A stretch of 62,898 nt of DNA from Candidatus Puniceispirillum sp. (GTDB lineage: Bacteria > Pseudomonadota > Alphaproteobacteria > Caedimonadales > UBA1908). The position numbers and the translations under genes are program-made. Under the pieces are notes generated by a model, which had not been told where the DNA came from, ran no database searches, and was given only the letters and a program-made list of their open reading frames with translations. Shown here piece after piece: positions 27,716 to 37,116 of this stretch; the stretch's first letter is position 1, and the number at the start of each line of letters is the position of its first letter. The DNA lies in the NCBI GenBank assembly GCA_013822015.1, contig PNJU01000004.1, positions 92,685 to 155,582 of the forward strand, in the 5' to 3' direction.

Positions 27716-27897
27716 GATCAGACTCCGTGATAAGTATAGGACGCGCGTTCCCCTTAAAAACCGTGCTGAGTTTGGCCCTTTCTAACCACCGCGTCAAGAA
27801 AAACGTCACGGTTTTGGATGGGCCCCCACAACAAGAAAATAACACTTTGAAAAAGAATTCTTTGGGATGAGGCTACCCACGGTGGTGGGCAAAACAA
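27621..27897. repeat. Direct repeat, left copy (DUF3576 5' end plus intergenic region)
   Basis: Aligns with 28147-28423 at a constant offset of 526 bp. Matching landmarks are GGCAAGCAGA in the signal-peptide codons, GGATGTTTCAT at the start codon, GTCAAGAAAAACG, and AACACTTTGAAAAAGAATTC at 27841 (AACACTTTGAAAAGGAATTC at 28367). The copies have diverged clearly but remain almost gap-free in the intergenic part. Confidence 0.85.
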
Positions 27898-27917
27898 AAG
27901 AAGCCGGTAGCCCTGTC

Positions 27918-28142
27918 ATGCGCGCACGCACGGGCGCGTCAGCGTGGGCCTTGGAAATTGCGCGCCTTCCCTTGACTGCTCCGCCCAAGGGAAGCTGTGG
28001 GCCGCCCGTCAAAGGCTTCGTTACCAAATCTGGAGAATCCGTAATGAGGCCCCTCGCCCTTCAGGGCACGTGTCTTTTTTCCCATATGGTTGGCATGGTG
28101 TATGCCATGGAGCAAGCCCGTGCACGCGCCAGTGGCGGTACT
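27918..28142 (+). pseudogene. putA fragment (codons ~114-187), relic of a tandem duplication
   Basis: Translating the plus strand from 27918 gives RTGASAWALEIARL, APPKGSCGPPVKGFVTKSGE and EQARARASGG. These align residue by residue with intact PutA residues ~114-187 (RASTRALKIAADLL, APSKESWASRVKGLVAKSGE, LERAKEGLARG). The first ~113 codons are missing and the homology stops abruptly at about 28142, where the second DUF3576 fragment begins. It is too short and diverged to be an enzyme. Confidence 0.82.
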
Positions 28143-28144
28143 AT

Positions 28145-28241
28145 GATTTGTTTCAACGTGCGTTGTTGGTTTGTCACCATGGCAAGCAGACAAAAGAAGG
28201 CAAGACGTCGCCACAAAAAAAGAGAGGCAGGGATGTTTCAT
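28145..28241 (-). pseudogene. DUF3576 lipoprotein fragment (first ~32 codons)
   Basis: From the ATG at 28241 the minus strand reads MKHPCLSFFVATSCLLLSAC followed by HGDKPTTH. This is nearly the same as the intact gene's MKHPYLYLFVATSCLLLSAC and QGGNPTTN. The homology ends near codon 32 at the duplication junction, and the frame then runs antisense through the putA fragment. The signal peptide is intact, so a chimeric lipoprotein of about 100 aa could be made, but it is best read as a relic. Confidence 0.82.
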
Positions 28242-28423
28242 AATCAGGCTCCGTATAGGTGTGAAACGGGCGTTTCCTTTAAAACCTGCGCTGAGTTTGT
28301 CCCTTTCCCGCGCTGCCGTCAAGAAAAACGCGGCGCCTCACGGTGCGGGTCAATAACGAAAAAATTAACACTTTGAAAAGGAATTCTTTGCGACTATACC
28401 ACCAGGTAACGCGCACAAAAATA
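28147..28423. repeat. Direct repeat, right copy (DUF3576 5' end plus intergenic region)
   Basis: Partner of 27621-27897, at an offset of 526 bp. In this copy the repeat leads directly into the intact putA start at 28434. So the region between the two intact divergent genes exists twice: one copy retains intact DUF3576 and the other intact putA, as expected from an old tandem duplication. Confidence 0.85.
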
Positions 28424-28433
28424 AGAAGAGACC

Positions 28434-31400
28434 ATGCTGCCTGACACGCTGATCCGCCACACATTCATGCCAGAGGAAGAGATTGTTGCCGCGCTTCTTG
28501 GTGCCGCGTCTCTCTCGCCCGCACAACTGGAGGGCATCTCAAAAGAGGCCGATGCCCTTGTGACATACGTGCGTGGGCGCGCAGCAAAGCCAGACATGGT
28601 GGACGCTTTCATGCACGCGTATGAGCTGTCAACCCAAGAAGGGGTGCTGCTCATGTGTCTTGCTGAAGCGCTTCTGCGCATCCCTGACACCGCAACCGCC
28701 AGAGAGCTCTTGCGCGATAAGCTTGGCCAGGCAGACTTTGAAAAGTATCTTGGGCAGGGTAAAACGTCCCTCACGCGTGCCTCAACCCGGGCCCTTAAAA
28801 TAGCGGCAGACCTTTTGCGCGCGCCTTCCAAGGAAAGCTGGGCTTCTCGGGTCAAAGGTCTTGTGGCAAAGTCCGGGGAGCCCGTGATCAGGCGCGCCGC
28901 CTTTCAAGCCATGCGCCTTCTGTCCAATAAGTTTGTCATGGGACATTCCATTGGCCAGGCGCTTGAGCGCGCCAAAGAGGGGCTGGCCCGGGGGTATAGC
29001 TATTCCTTTGACATGCTGGGGGAAGGCGCTAAGACAGCACCTGACGCGGCCCATTATTGGGGCGCTTACGCCCAAGCCATAGACGCCATCGCCCAGTTTA
29101 GACAAGGTCCCCAGGGTCTTGGGGGACCTGGCATTTCCATTAAGCTTTCCGCCCTTCATCCCCGCTATGAGTTCGCGCAAAAGGCGCGTGTCTTGCTTGA
29201 GCTTGTGCCGCGGGTGAAAGAGCTCTGTGTAAAGGCCAAGGCAGCCAATATGATGCTGACCATTGACGCGGAGGAGGCGGAGCGCTTAGAGCTGTCACTC
29301 GAAGTCTTTGCCCTTCTTGCAAGGGACGAGGATTTAGCGGGGTGGGACGGCCTAGGCCTTGCGGTGCAGGCCTATCAAAAGCGTGCCCTTCCTGTGCTTG
29401 CGTGGCTGAGAGATCTGGCCCTTGAAACCAAAAGGCGCCTGCCCGTGCGCCTTGTCAAAGGGGCCTACTGGGACACGCAAATTAAGCGCGCCCAGGAAAA
29501 GGGGCTTTCGGATTTTCCCGTCTTTACCCGCAAAGCGGCAACGGACGTGTCCTATGTGGCCTGCGCCAAATATCTTTTGTCGCACACAAACGCCTTTTAT
29601 CCGGCCTTTGCAACCCACAACGCGCGCACTGTGGCCACCATTTTGTCCTTGGGCTCCAGTCCACAGGACTTTGAGTTCCAAAGACTCTTTGGTATGGGAG
29701 AAGCCCTGTATGAACCCCTTGTGGGAGAGCGTGCGCGTGGGTATACGTGCCGCGTTTATGCGCCTGTGGGGGCGCACAAGGACCTCTTGCCTTACCTCGT
29801 GAGACGCCTTTTGGAAAACGGCGCGAACTCGTCCTTTGTAAATAAAATTGCCGATCCGGATCTACCCTTGTCGGTTCTCAACGCCGATCCTGCCCAGGAG
29901 CTTGCTGGCTACACCAGTGTGCGCCACCCAGGCATTGCAAGGCCGCGTGATATCTTTGGTGCGGCAAGGATAGGCGCACAAGGTTTAGAGCTGACCCACC
30001 CCACGGACGTGGACCCTGTTTTAGAAGCATTGGCACGCCCTTGGCGTACCCAGGAGGTGCGCCCCCTTGTTTCAGGGAAAGCGATCCCTGGCGAGGAGGC
30101 AAAGAGTGTTCTGTGTCCCTTTGATCACGAAACCACGACGTCCCATGTTGAAAGCGCACAGGTAAGCATCCTTAAAAGCGCCTTGGGGGCGGCCCACCGT
30201 TTTGGGCCACAGTGGCGCACGGCACCGGTTTTGATGCGCGCTGAAATCCTCATGCGCGCCGCTGACCTTTTGGAGGCGCGCCGTCTGTCCTTTATGGCGC
30301 TTTTGTGCCACGAGGGCGGTAAAACCATTCCTGACGCCTTGGCGGAGGTGCGAGAGGCCATTGATTTTTGCAGGTATTATGCGGATCAAGGGCGCCAACA
30401 TTTGGACCAGCCTACCCAGCTTCCTGGCCCCACGGGCGAGCGCAACACCCTGTCCCTTGAAGGCCGGGGCGTCTTTGCGTGCATCAGTCCCTGGAATTTC
30501 CCCTTGGCTATTTTCATGGGACAGGTGGCGGCTGCGCTCATGGCAGGCAACACGGTCTTGGCCAAACCCGCCTCCCAAACACCCCTTGTGGCCCTGCGCG
30601 CCGTGGAGCTTTTGCTTGAGGCTGGCGTGCCCCCTGAGGCCCTTCACTTTGTGCCGACGTCGGGGCGTCTTTTTGGACAGACCATCTTGGGGGATCCCCG
30701 GCTTGGTGGCGTGGCCTTTACGGGTTCCACCTACACGGCATGGGACATCAATACGACCCTTGCCCAGAAAAAAGGCGTCATTGTGCCCCTTATTGCAGAG
30801 ACGGGCGGGCAAAACGTGATGATTGTGGATTCTTCGGCCCTTTTGGAGCAAGTGGTGCAAGACGTGCTCGCCTCCGCCTTCCAAAGCGCGGGCCAGCGAT
30901 GCTCAGCCCTGCGCATTCTTTTTGTGCAAGACGACATCGCGCCGCGCCTCATGAAAATGCTCACTGGCGCCATGGAGGAACTTACCCTAGGTGATCCGCG
31001 TCTTTTGTCGACGGATGTGGGGCCCGTCATTGATCAGGGCGCAAAAGATGCCCTTCTTGCGCACGCGGGCGTGTTGTCACAGGAGGCAACGCTCCTTCAC
31101 CGCGTGGCGGTGCCAAACGCGTGGGAGGCGCGCGGGACTTTTGTGGGGCCCAGCGCCTACGAGATCTCGTCCCTTGACACACTTAAGGAGGAGCACTTTG
31201 GGCCCATCCTCCACGTGATGCGGTTTTCGGGGGACCGTTTGTGGGAGGTGGTTGACCAGGTTAATGCCCTTGGTTTTGGCCTTACCTTTGGTCTGCATAC
31301 ACGTCTTGATGGGCGCGCCCAGGAGGTCGCCACGCGCGTGCGTGCCGGCAACATTTATATCAATCGTAATATGATTGGGGCGGTTGTGGGCTCCCAACCC

Positions 31401-31538
31401 TTTGGAGGGCAGGGGCTGTCTGGCACGGGACCTAAGGCGGGCGGTCCCCACTATCTACCGCGCTTTATGACGGAGAAAACAGTCTCGGTAGATATCACCG
31501 CTCAAGGTGGGAATGCCAGCCTCATGACGCTTGTATAA
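28434..31538 (+). CDS. putA: Bifunctional proline dehydrogenase/glutamate-semialdehyde dehydrogenase
   Basis: A 1034-aa PutA. The PRODH barrel covers about residues 190-480, with ISIKLSALHPRYEFAQ, MLTIDAEEAERLELS, RLPVRLVKGAYWDTQIKRAQ and MGEALYEPL for FAD and proline binding. The P5C dehydrogenase domain covers about 570-1030, with CISPWNFPLAIFMGQVAAAL, FTGSTYTAWDI, AETGGQNVMIVDSSA and the catalytic Cys in FQSAGQRCSALRI. It lacks the N-terminal ribbon-helix-helix domain of E. coli PutA, so it should not repress its own gene. It converts proline to glutamate at the inner membrane. A terminator follows at 31537. Confidence 0.97.
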   Translation: MLPDTLIRHTFMPEEEIVAALLGAASLSPAQLEGISKEADALVTYVRGRAAKPDMVDAFMHAYELSTQEGVLLMCLAEALLRIPDTATARELLRDKLGQADFEKYLGQGKTSLTRASTRALKIAADLLRAPSKESWASRVKGLVAKSGEPVIRRAAFQAMRLLSNKFVMGHSIGQALERAKEGLARGYSYSFDMLGEGAKTAPDAAHYWGAYAQAIDAIAQFRQGPQGLGGPGISIKLSALHPRYEFAQKARVLLELVPRVKELCVKAKAANMMLTIDAEEAERLELSLEVFALLARDEDLAGWDGLGLAVQAYQKRALPVLAWLRDLALETKRRLPVRLVKGAYWDTQIKRAQEKGLSDFPVFTRKAATDVSYVACAKYLLSHTNAFYPAFATHNARTVATILSLGSSPQDFEFQRLFGMGEALYEPLVGERARGYTCRVYAPVGAHKDLLPYLVRRLLENGANSSFVNKIADPDLPLSVLNADPAQELAGYTSVRHPGIARPRDIFGAARIGAQGLELTHPTDVDPVLEALARPWRTQEVRPLVSGKAIPGEEAKSVLCPFDHETTTSHVESAQVSILKSALGAAHRFGPQWRTAPVLMRAEILMRAADLLEARRLSFMALLCHEGGKTIPDALAEVREAIDFCRYYADQGRQHLDQPTQLPGPTGERNTLSLEGRGVFACISPWNFPLAIFMGQVAAALMAGNTVLAKPASQTPLVALRAVELLLEAGVPPEALHFVPTSGRLFGQTILGDPRLGGVAFTGSTYTAWDINTTLAQKKGVIVPLIAETGGQNVMIVDSSALLEQVVQDVLASAFQSAGQRCSALRILFVQDDIAPRLMKMLTGAMEELTLGDPRLLSTDVGPVIDQGAKDALLAHAGVLSQEATLLHRVAVPNAWEARGTFVGPSAYEISSLDTLKEEHFGPILHVMRFSGDRLWEVVDQVNALGFGLTFGLHTRLDGRAQEVATRVRAGNIYINRNMIGAVVGSQPFGGQGLSGTGPKAGGPHYLPRFMTEKTVSVDITAQGGNASLMTLV

Positions 31539-31568
31539 AAAAGGAGAGGGAAGGACCCCTCTCCTTTT
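31537..31568. terminator. Bidirectional Rho-independent terminator, putA / S9 peptidase
   Basis: AAGGAGAGGG at 31541-31550 pairs with CCCTCTCCTT at 31557-31566. It is followed by T residues on the plus strand, and by a T run (A run on plus) on the other side. It sits between two convergent stop codons. Confidence 0.88.
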
Positions 31569-31576
31569 GACCAGTC

Positions 31577-33790
31577 TTAGTGATCAAGTTGATCCGTAAA
31601 GGCCAGAATGCTTTGCATCACACGCTGTTGAGCCTCTGCCTCTTCATAGAAGTGATCCGTCTCCAAGGTGACGAGGGAGACTTTTTTCCCAGCCTCTTCT
31701 AGGTTTTTAGCAAAGATTGTCGCGTCTTCAGCTGCACAGATGTCGTCTTGGGTTCCATGAATAAGGAGCATGGGCGCATGGGTCATGTGGGCGTGGGTCA
31801 TGGGGCTGAGGCGCAGACCCACCTCCTCTTCCGCCACACGCGCAGCGTCAACAAAGCGTGCTTGAGATTCCAGACGTTTCGTCCAGTCATACACGCCGCC
31901 AATGGCGATAATTCCTTTTGCAAGGCCTGGATACTTGATGTCCAGCATGGTGGCAAGGTAGGCGCCGTAGCTGTGTCCCATGACAACGACTTTCTCACGG
32001 TCAAGATGTGGCTGGGTGGCTAACATATGGGTAATAGCCTCGGCCACATCGGCGACCTCGCCCCCCCCTTGATCACCGTGAATGAGATCTTGGAACACTT
32101 TGCCGCGTCCCAAAGACCCTCTGTAGTTGATGTTGGCAACGCTGTATCCATATGTCAGGGCGCTTGACAGATCTAGTCCATACTCAACGGTGTCCTGGGC
32201 ATATGGGCCACCGTGTAAATTCACAAGTAAAGGCGTGCTGGGAGCACTCATTTCAGGGGTATAAAGGTGGGTGTAGGTGGTCACGCCGTCCACAGAACTG
32301 GCAAGGGTTTGCACATGGGTCATTGGCATATCGTGGTGCTGGGTCTCAAGGGTCGTGTGGGCGCCGCTATCAAGGTCAATCAAATCCTTGTGTGTGACCC
32401 AGCCGGGCGTGGACATATCAAGGCTCGTCACAATCACCTGATCTCCTTGTGGGGACATCTTCACCTTTTGGGCCTTGCGTCCCTCTAAAACGGATAGGAC
32501 TCTTTTGGTAAGACCTTCCTCTTTTTGGAAGGTGCCGTCTTGGTTCTCAAGAATCACAAGGTCCTGGGCATTTCCGTCCTGGCCGCCCAAAATCGCATAG
32601 CCCCTTGGGTTATGGCTTGCTAAGCCAAAAGAGATCACATCTTCCGGGCGTGAGAAAGCGACGCCCGATGTACGCGACGCGGCGTCATAGCTTAGGATAC
32701 TGGCGTTCGTCATGTCTGGTCCGGCGTATCCAAGATAGTACCCCTTATCCCCTGCTGTGCGCAGGCGGGCTGTCGCAGACTCGCTGGCAGGGGCCCTAGG
32801 GTTAGAAAGTGTGCGCATAGGGCGCGCGATGTGGCTATCTAAATCAATATGCCACATGTTGCTGATGTGCTTTTGAACGGGATGACGGTCATCGGCCAAG
32901 AGCGTATTTTCATCAACAAATGACGCGTGGGTAATGTTGCCTGGCACATACTGATGGCGCAGCGCTTCGCCCGTTTGTGTATCAATCTCCAAAAGATAAG
33001 TCAGGATAGGATTTTGAGCCGCCCACGCAAAATCGGCCGCAAGGCTAGCCCCGCGTGTCCTTAAAGACAAAAATGTGACAGCGTCTTGGAGTTCGTTGCC
33101 CCGCTCTGTTTGTGCCAGGACCATAGAGGTGCATTCGTGGGTTGCATGCGACACGTGAGAGAAGGATGGTTCAGCGGCCCATGGCAAATCCTTTGTGTCA
33201 TAGGAAGACGCGGAGCTTAAGCTTTGAATTCGGGTGGATAGTTCCTCGAGTGAGGCTATCACTGTGTCGCAGAACTCTATGCCGCGTTTGCACCCGTTTT
33301 TGTATTCCTCCACATCCTTGTCTAAAAGGCTGTTCTTTTCTTTGAGCTCCTCAAGCAGTCCGGTAAGGGGCTGCAGAATGCTTAAAAGCACGCGGTCCTG
33401 GCGCGCAAAGCCAAGAATACGGACCTGTAGGTCATGGGCGCCCAGGGTGTAGAGCGTGCGCCCCAAGGATCCCGGTGTCTCAATGTCCTGACGCGTGAAA
33501 AGGCGCACGGTTCCCTCTTCGTCGCACGACACAAAGGAGTTTTCGTCGGGGCTGACGCGTACGTCTCCCAAATCCATGGCGGCACGAAGGGACCACGTGG
33601 CTTTTTGGGATCCATCTTTGTTTAAGAGGCTGAAGCACGTGGTGCTTTCATCCGTGTCTGCTTTGTAAAGGCTGCCAAGGGGGAGAAACCCGAATTTGGC
33701 GCTTTCCAAAGATGGCGTTGCAGATGCGTGGGCACCGCTTGCCCACAGGGCGCAGATGAAAGACGTAGCAATCAAAAGTTGTTTTTTCAT
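31577..33790 (-). CDS. Secreted S9 family (prolyl oligopeptidase/acylaminoacyl-type) serine peptidase
   Basis: A 737-aa protein. The signal peptide (MKKQLLIATSFICALWASGA, cut after AHA) is followed by a predicted beta-propeller region to about residue 480. The C-terminal alpha/beta-hydrolase peptidase domain begins around LLVNLHGGPYAQDTVEYG. The nucleophile is in MGHSYGAYLA (about S607), the acid in HGTQDDI (about D683) and the histidine in ETDHFYEE (H713), the order expected for family S9. It probably cleaves peptides in the periplasm or outside. The start at 33790 fits the signal peptide; four extra codons upstream are unnecessary. Confidence 0.92.
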   Translation of the reverse strand: MKKQLLIATSFICALWASGAHASATPSLESAKFGFLPLGSLYKADTDESTTCFSLLNKDGSQKATWSLRAAMDLGDVRVSPDENSFVSCDEEGTVRLFTRQDIETPGSLGRTLYTLGAHDLQVRILGFARQDRVLLSILQPLTGLLEELKEKNSLLDKDVEEYKNGCKRGIEFCDTVIASLEELSTRIQSLSSASSYDTKDLPWAAEPSFSHVSHATHECTSMVLAQTERGNELQDAVTFLSLRTRGASLAADFAWAAQNPILTYLLEIDTQTGEALRHQYVPGNITHASFVDENTLLADDRHPVQKHISNMWHIDLDSHIARPMRTLSNPRAPASESATARLRTAGDKGYYLGYAGPDMTNASILSYDAASRTSGVAFSRPEDVISFGLASHNPRGYAILGGQDGNAQDLVILENQDGTFQKEEGLTKRVLSVLEGRKAQKVKMSPQGDQVIVTSLDMSTPGWVTHKDLIDLDSGAHTTLETQHHDMPMTHVQTLASSVDGVTTYTHLYTPEMSAPSTPLLVNLHGGPYAQDTVEYGLDLSSALTYGYSVANINYRGSLGRGKVFQDLIHGDQGGGEVADVAEAITHMLATQPHLDREKVVVMGHSYGAYLATMLDIKYPGLAKGIIAIGGVYDWTKRLESQARFVDAARVAEEEVGLRLSPMTHAHMTHAPMLLIHGTQDDICAAEDATIFAKNLEEAGKKVSLVTLETDHFYEEAEAQQRVMQSILAFTDQLDH

Positions 33791-33984
33791 GATTAATCTC
33801 AAAGAAATTATGTTTTCGAGTTAAAAATAATAAAAATAAAAAATTTGTCAATATGATTTTATATTAAACATACTAATGAGTCGGCGCTCGTGGGTGCTTG
33901 CAAAACCAAAAAAGGTTGTCACGACGTCGAAAAGGGGGCATAAACGAACGAGATGTCCTTGTGACGAGATGAGAGTGTGACCCC

Positions 33985-34941
33985 ATGGTAGCCCCCCTTG
34001 ATTTTGAAAAACCCATTGCTGAACTTGAAAGCCGCCTGCGTGAGCTGCAACATTTGTCCAGTGACGGGGCCCTCAACATTACCCAAGAGGTTGCAAAACT
34101 TGAGGGAAAAGTACAAAAGCTCATCGCCCAAACCTATGACAAGCTTTCCCCTTGGCAAAAAGTCCTGGTGGCGCGTCATCCCGATCGTCCCCATCTGGCC
34201 GACTATCTTGAGGCCCTTATTGAGGATTTTATTCCCTTGGCGGGGGATCGTCTTTTTGGAGAGGATAAAGCGCTTATAGGGGGGCTTGGCACCTTTCGCG
34301 GGCGACGGGTGGTGGTCATGGGGCATGAGAAGGGCTCTGACACGGAGGCGCGCATTAAGCATAATTTTGGCATGCCGCGCCCGGAAGGCTATCGCAAGGC
34401 CGCGCGCCTCATGCGCTTGGCGGATCAATTTAAGCTGCCCATCATTACTTTTGTGGATACGGCCGGCGCTCACCCTGGTTTAGAGGCAGAGGAGCGCGGC
34501 CAGTCGGAGGCCATTGCGCGCTGTATTGAGACCCTCCTTGAGGTAAAGGTCCCTGTTTTGAGCGTGATTACGGGCGAAGGCGGGTCAGGCGGGGCCATTG
34601 CCATTGCGGTCGCCAATGAAGTGTTTATGCTTGAGCACGCAGTTTATTCCGTGATCTCGCCTGAAGGATGCGCGTCCATCTTGTGGCGTACAGCCGAGAA
34701 AAAAGAAGAGGCGGCGGCTGCGCAAAAGCTCACAGCACAAGATCTTAAGGGCCTTGATGTCATTGACGCCATTATACCAGAGCCTTTGGGCGGCGCCCAC
34801 CGGTCCCCCCAATCGGCCATTAAGGCTGTGGGGGACGCCCTCGAAAAGAGTCTTGCGGCGTATGGCTCGTCCAAGGCTCAGGATTTGGCCCACAAACGCC
34901 AGGAGAAATTCCTGCGCATGGGACAGAGTCTCCTAGCCTAA
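33985..34941 (+). CDS. accA: Acetyl-CoA carboxylase carboxyltransferase subunit alpha
   Basis: A 318-aa AccA. Segments LSPWQKVLVARHPDRPHLAD, RVVVMGHEKG, NFGMPRPEGYRKAARLMRLA, FVDTAGAHPGLEAEERGQ, VITGEGGSGGAIAIAVANEV and VISPEGCASILWR are the standard carboxyltransferase alpha motifs. With AccD it transfers the carboxyl group from biotin to acetyl-CoA for fatty acid synthesis. AccD and AccBC are not in the window. The gene converges on the MAPEG gene with 2 bp between stops. Confidence 0.98.
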   Translation: MVAPLDFEKPIAELESRLRELQHLSSDGALNITQEVAKLEGKVQKLIAQTYDKLSPWQKVLVARHPDRPHLADYLEALIEDFIPLAGDRLFGEDKALIGGLGTFRGRRVVVMGHEKGSDTEARIKHNFGMPRPEGYRKAARLMRLADQFKLPIITFVDTAGAHPGLEAEERGQSEAIARCIETLLEVKVPVLSVITGEGGSGGAIAIAVANEVFMLEHAVYSVISPEGCASILWRTAEKKEEAAAAQKLTAQDLKGLDVIDAIIPEPLGGAHRSPQSAIKAVGDALEKSLAAYGSSKAQDLAHKRQEKFLRMGQSLLA

Positions 34942-34943
34942 TT

Positions 34944-35351
34944 TTACAGGATGAAGTGCTTCACTAAGAGGACGCTTCCAAGCACACCAATGCATCCATA
35001 GGTCACAATCATCCCCCGTATGCGCCACACAGGCATGGCGGTGAGCCGGTCTCCCTCGTAGATCTCAGCCTTTAAAAGGCTGTAGGCGTGCATGAGGCGT
35101 CCAGCCATAAAAGTGACCCCAAAGACGTGGAGCCAAAGGGGCGCAAGCCCCATCATTTCGTTTAAAATCAGTAAAATAAGAAAGATGGGTGTGTATTCCG
35201 TGAAGTTGCCGTGGGCGCGCATGCACCGGGTCATGCCCATGTTTTCGCCGTCTCCAAGCCCCACGCGAAATGTCCTGCGTTTGATGACCGTGTTGATGGA
35301 AAGGGCAATAAGCATAAAGCCCAAAAGGGCTGCGTAAAGGGAAACGGTCAT
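34944..35351 (-). CDS. MAPEG family membrane protein
   Basis: A 135-aa protein with four predicted membrane spans. The conserved MAPEG pattern is present: RCMRAHGNFTEYTPIFLILL (with the RxHxN..E..P core) and MAGRLMHAYSL. Eukaryotic members act in glutathione and eicosanoid metabolism; bacterial roles are mostly unknown. It is the last gene of the nine-gene minus-strand run, 3 bp after the SOUL gene. Confidence 0.9.
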   Translation of the reverse strand: MTVSLYAALLGFMLIALSINTVIKRRTFRVGLGDGENMGMTRCMRAHGNFTEYTPIFLILLILNEMMGLAPLWLHVFGVTFMAGRLMHAYSLLKAEIYEGDRLTAMPVWRIRGMIVTYGCIGVLGSVLLVKHFIL

Positions 35352-35354
35352 AGC

Positions 35355-35990
35355 TTACTCCTTGCGAGCGATCTCTATCATGATTTCATTGCGCCTCAAG
35401 AAAGGCAATGTCCATGGGGGATTAAAGAATGCAAAAATGGGTGGGTTCAGGGCTGTGAGTTTTTGGGCGGCGAGGTAATCCTCAAGGGCCTTTTGCTGTG
35501 CGCGCAGGGTTTCTGGCGAGGCAAGGCCTGAAAAGCGCACAGCGGCAAAACGCCGGGAAGGAATTTCTAAGAAAGTGATGCGCGCGCTATTTGGCCTGGG
35601 CAGGGTTTGAAGGGTGTAGCCGTGGGGCATTTTAAAGCGTACATGCCACGCGCCTTGTCCGTCCTGGGTTTGGGTCACGGGCGCCGTCATGGAGATGGTT
35701 TCACTTGTTTCCTGCATCACGGGCGCTGTCATGGAGACTTTTTCCGACGCGCTATTGTTGCCAAAAATATAGTCTGCCAAAAGGCGAAAGCCCTCTTTAA
35801 TGGCCCCTTCACGCGCGCCGGTGACAGTGACCTGGGCCACGATCATGGGATCATAGTCCCGGATTTCTATGTCGCCGCTTTGGGAAACAACGGTATATTT
35901 TGCTTGTTCGACTTGGCTCATGATAACACCGGCAAAGGCTCCTCCAAGGACAAGGGTCAGGATAACAGATATAAGGACGATTTTCTTCAT
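35355..35990 (-). CDS. SOUL family heme-binding protein, exported
   Basis: A 211-aa protein. The N-terminal hydrophobic segment ([20 protein letters not shown]) is a signal peptide or anchor. The SOUL domain follows: YTVVSQSGDIEIRDYDPMIV, EGFRLLADYIFGNN, the repeated MTAPVMQ and MTAPVTQ motifs and a C-terminal RRNEIMIEI. Bacterial SOUL proteins bind heme or tetrapyrroles. The ATG overlaps the stop of the FAD oxidoreductase gene (ATGA), so translation is coupled. Its place beside photolyase genes fits a light or oxidative-stress role. Confidence 0.92.
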   Translation of the reverse strand: MKKIVLISVILTLVLGGAFAGVIMSQVEQAKYTVVSQSGDIEIRDYDPMIVAQVTVTGAREGAIKEGFRLLADYIFGNNSASEKVSMTAPVMQETSETISMTAPVTQTQDGQGAWHVRFKMPHGYTLQTLPRPNSARITFLEIPSRRFAAVRFSGLASPETLRAQQKALEDYLAAQKLTALNPPIFAFFNPPWTLPFLRRNEIMIEIARKE

Positions 35991-36976
35991 GAACGGGCTC
36001 CTTGAATGATGGGGATGAGGCGCTTGGCGAGGTTTTGTGCGCTGTGCCAAGACCCTTCCACACCGCCGTTTTTGCCTCCCTCGATTAGGGCAGCCAAGTT
36101 CCTCTCTTCACAAAAAAAGGTCTGGCAAGGATGGTTTTCGCCGGGAAGCGCGTAGCGCCATCGGTGAAGGTCCGTGTGGGAGAGCTCGTTTGGTGTAAAG
36201 CCCGTTAGGTGACAAAAATGGTCCACCATGGTGTGCTTGACCACGTCAAGATTGTCCTCCAAATGACTTTGAGACCAGGGGGAAGAAGCTCTGGCCACAA
36301 AGCATGTCACGGCTTGGTTTCGCCCCGGCTTTGTGGTGTCGACGCTGATCCAGTGGATGGGGGTCTGATCAAAAATTGCGCAAGTCCAATCACGGTGCCA
36401 AGGTGTTTGAACGCCAACCATCAGCACAAATGAAGGCGCCATCACGTGGCCCTCAAAGGGGTTATCCTCGGGCAAATGATGGGCAAACAAGCGCTTCGTT
36501 TGAGGGGAGGGAGCTGTCGAGATGATCCAGTCAAAGGTGCCAAGCAACACTCCCGTCTTGTCCTTAAGCGTCCAAGGTGCGCGCGCTTCCTCTTGAAGGG
36601 GCGCCACTTCACTGGACACGCGCACGTCCAAACCCGCCGCCAGCGCCTTACAAAGGCTATTCATCTGGGGGGCGGCCACAAGCCTGTCCTTGCTTTCTAT
36701 GAGGCTGGTCGAGCCCTCGTCTGTCCTAAGGCAAGGGCCTTGCCATGGGCGTATGGTGCCCTCTTGCTCGAAAGGCGATAGGAACGCTTTGAAATCGTCC
36801 GCCTGGGCTGTGAAGGAGGGCGCCCCATGGTCAAAGGCGTAATCGCCAGCCCGGCGCGTGCTCATGCGTCCCCCGACCCCGCGCGCTTTTTCAAAGACAA
36901 CCACGTCTGCGTGGGGTGAGAGCCCCTTGGCAAGGGTCAGACCGCCGATCCCCGCCCCTATGATGGCAATACGCAT
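35987..36976 (-). CDS. FAD/NAD(P)-binding oxidoreductase (renalase-like amine oxidase family)
   Basis: A 329-aa flavoprotein. The dinucleotide-binding motif [19 protein letters not shown] starts at residue 1, followed by [18 protein letters not shown] and DHGAPSFTA. The C-terminal FAD segment has [10 protein letters not shown] and [21 protein letters not shown]. This is the bacterial family annotated 'NAD/FAD-dependent oxidoreductase', often located next to FeS photolyases. The substrate is unknown. The start overlaps the end of the DUF2256 gene. Confidence 0.92.
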   Translation of the reverse strand: MRIAIIGAGIGGLTLAKGLSPHADVVVFEKARGVGGRMSTRRAGDYAFDHGAPSFTAQADDFKAFLSPFEQEGTIRPWQGPCLRTDEGSTSLIESKDRLVAAPQMNSLCKALAAGLDVRVSSEVAPLQEEARAPWTLKDKTGVLLGTFDWIISTAPSPQTKRLFAHHLPEDNPFEGHVMAPSFVLMVGVQTPWHRDWTCAIFDQTPIHWISVDTTKPGRNQAVTCFVARASSPWSQSHLEDNLDVVKHTMVDHFCHLTGFTPNELSHTDLHRWRYALPGENHPCQTFFCEERNLAALIEGGKNGGVEGSWHSAQNLAKRLIPIIQGARS

Positions 36977-37116
36977 TGTTTCCTCCCCTGGCACCTCTTG
37001 GAACAGTATTTCGCGTCTTCCCAGTTTTTTTCCCACTTCTTACGCCATGTGAAGGGCTGCCCGCACGTGCGACAAATCTTGGAAGGAAGATCTTTCTTCT
37101 TCACACCCTTTGGCAT
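36958..37116 (-). CDS. DUF2256 small zinc-ribbon-like protein (52 aa)
   Basis: A short gene, found by translating the interval between the photolyase and the flavoprotein. It starts [20 protein letters not shown] and continues [20 protein letters not shown], then RCQGRKQ. The pattern CxxC (CRTC) ... CxxxC (CSKRC) and the [10 protein letters not shown] core are the DUF2256 signature, a family regularly encoded beside cryptochrome/photolyase genes. Its ATG shares one base with the photolyase stop (TGATG at 37114-37118), and its 3' end overlaps the next start by 19 bp. A role in DNA or RNA contact is plausible but unproven. Confidence 0.9.
   Translation of the reverse strand: MPKGVKKKDLPSKICRTCGQPFTWRKKWEKNWEDAKYCSKRCQGRKQCVLPS

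Noticed and set aside
27939..28322. 128-codon minus-strand frame read as a complete lipoprotein gene
   Set aside because: It is a chimera: a duplicated DUF3576 start joined to antisense of a putA fragment. Annotated as relics instead.
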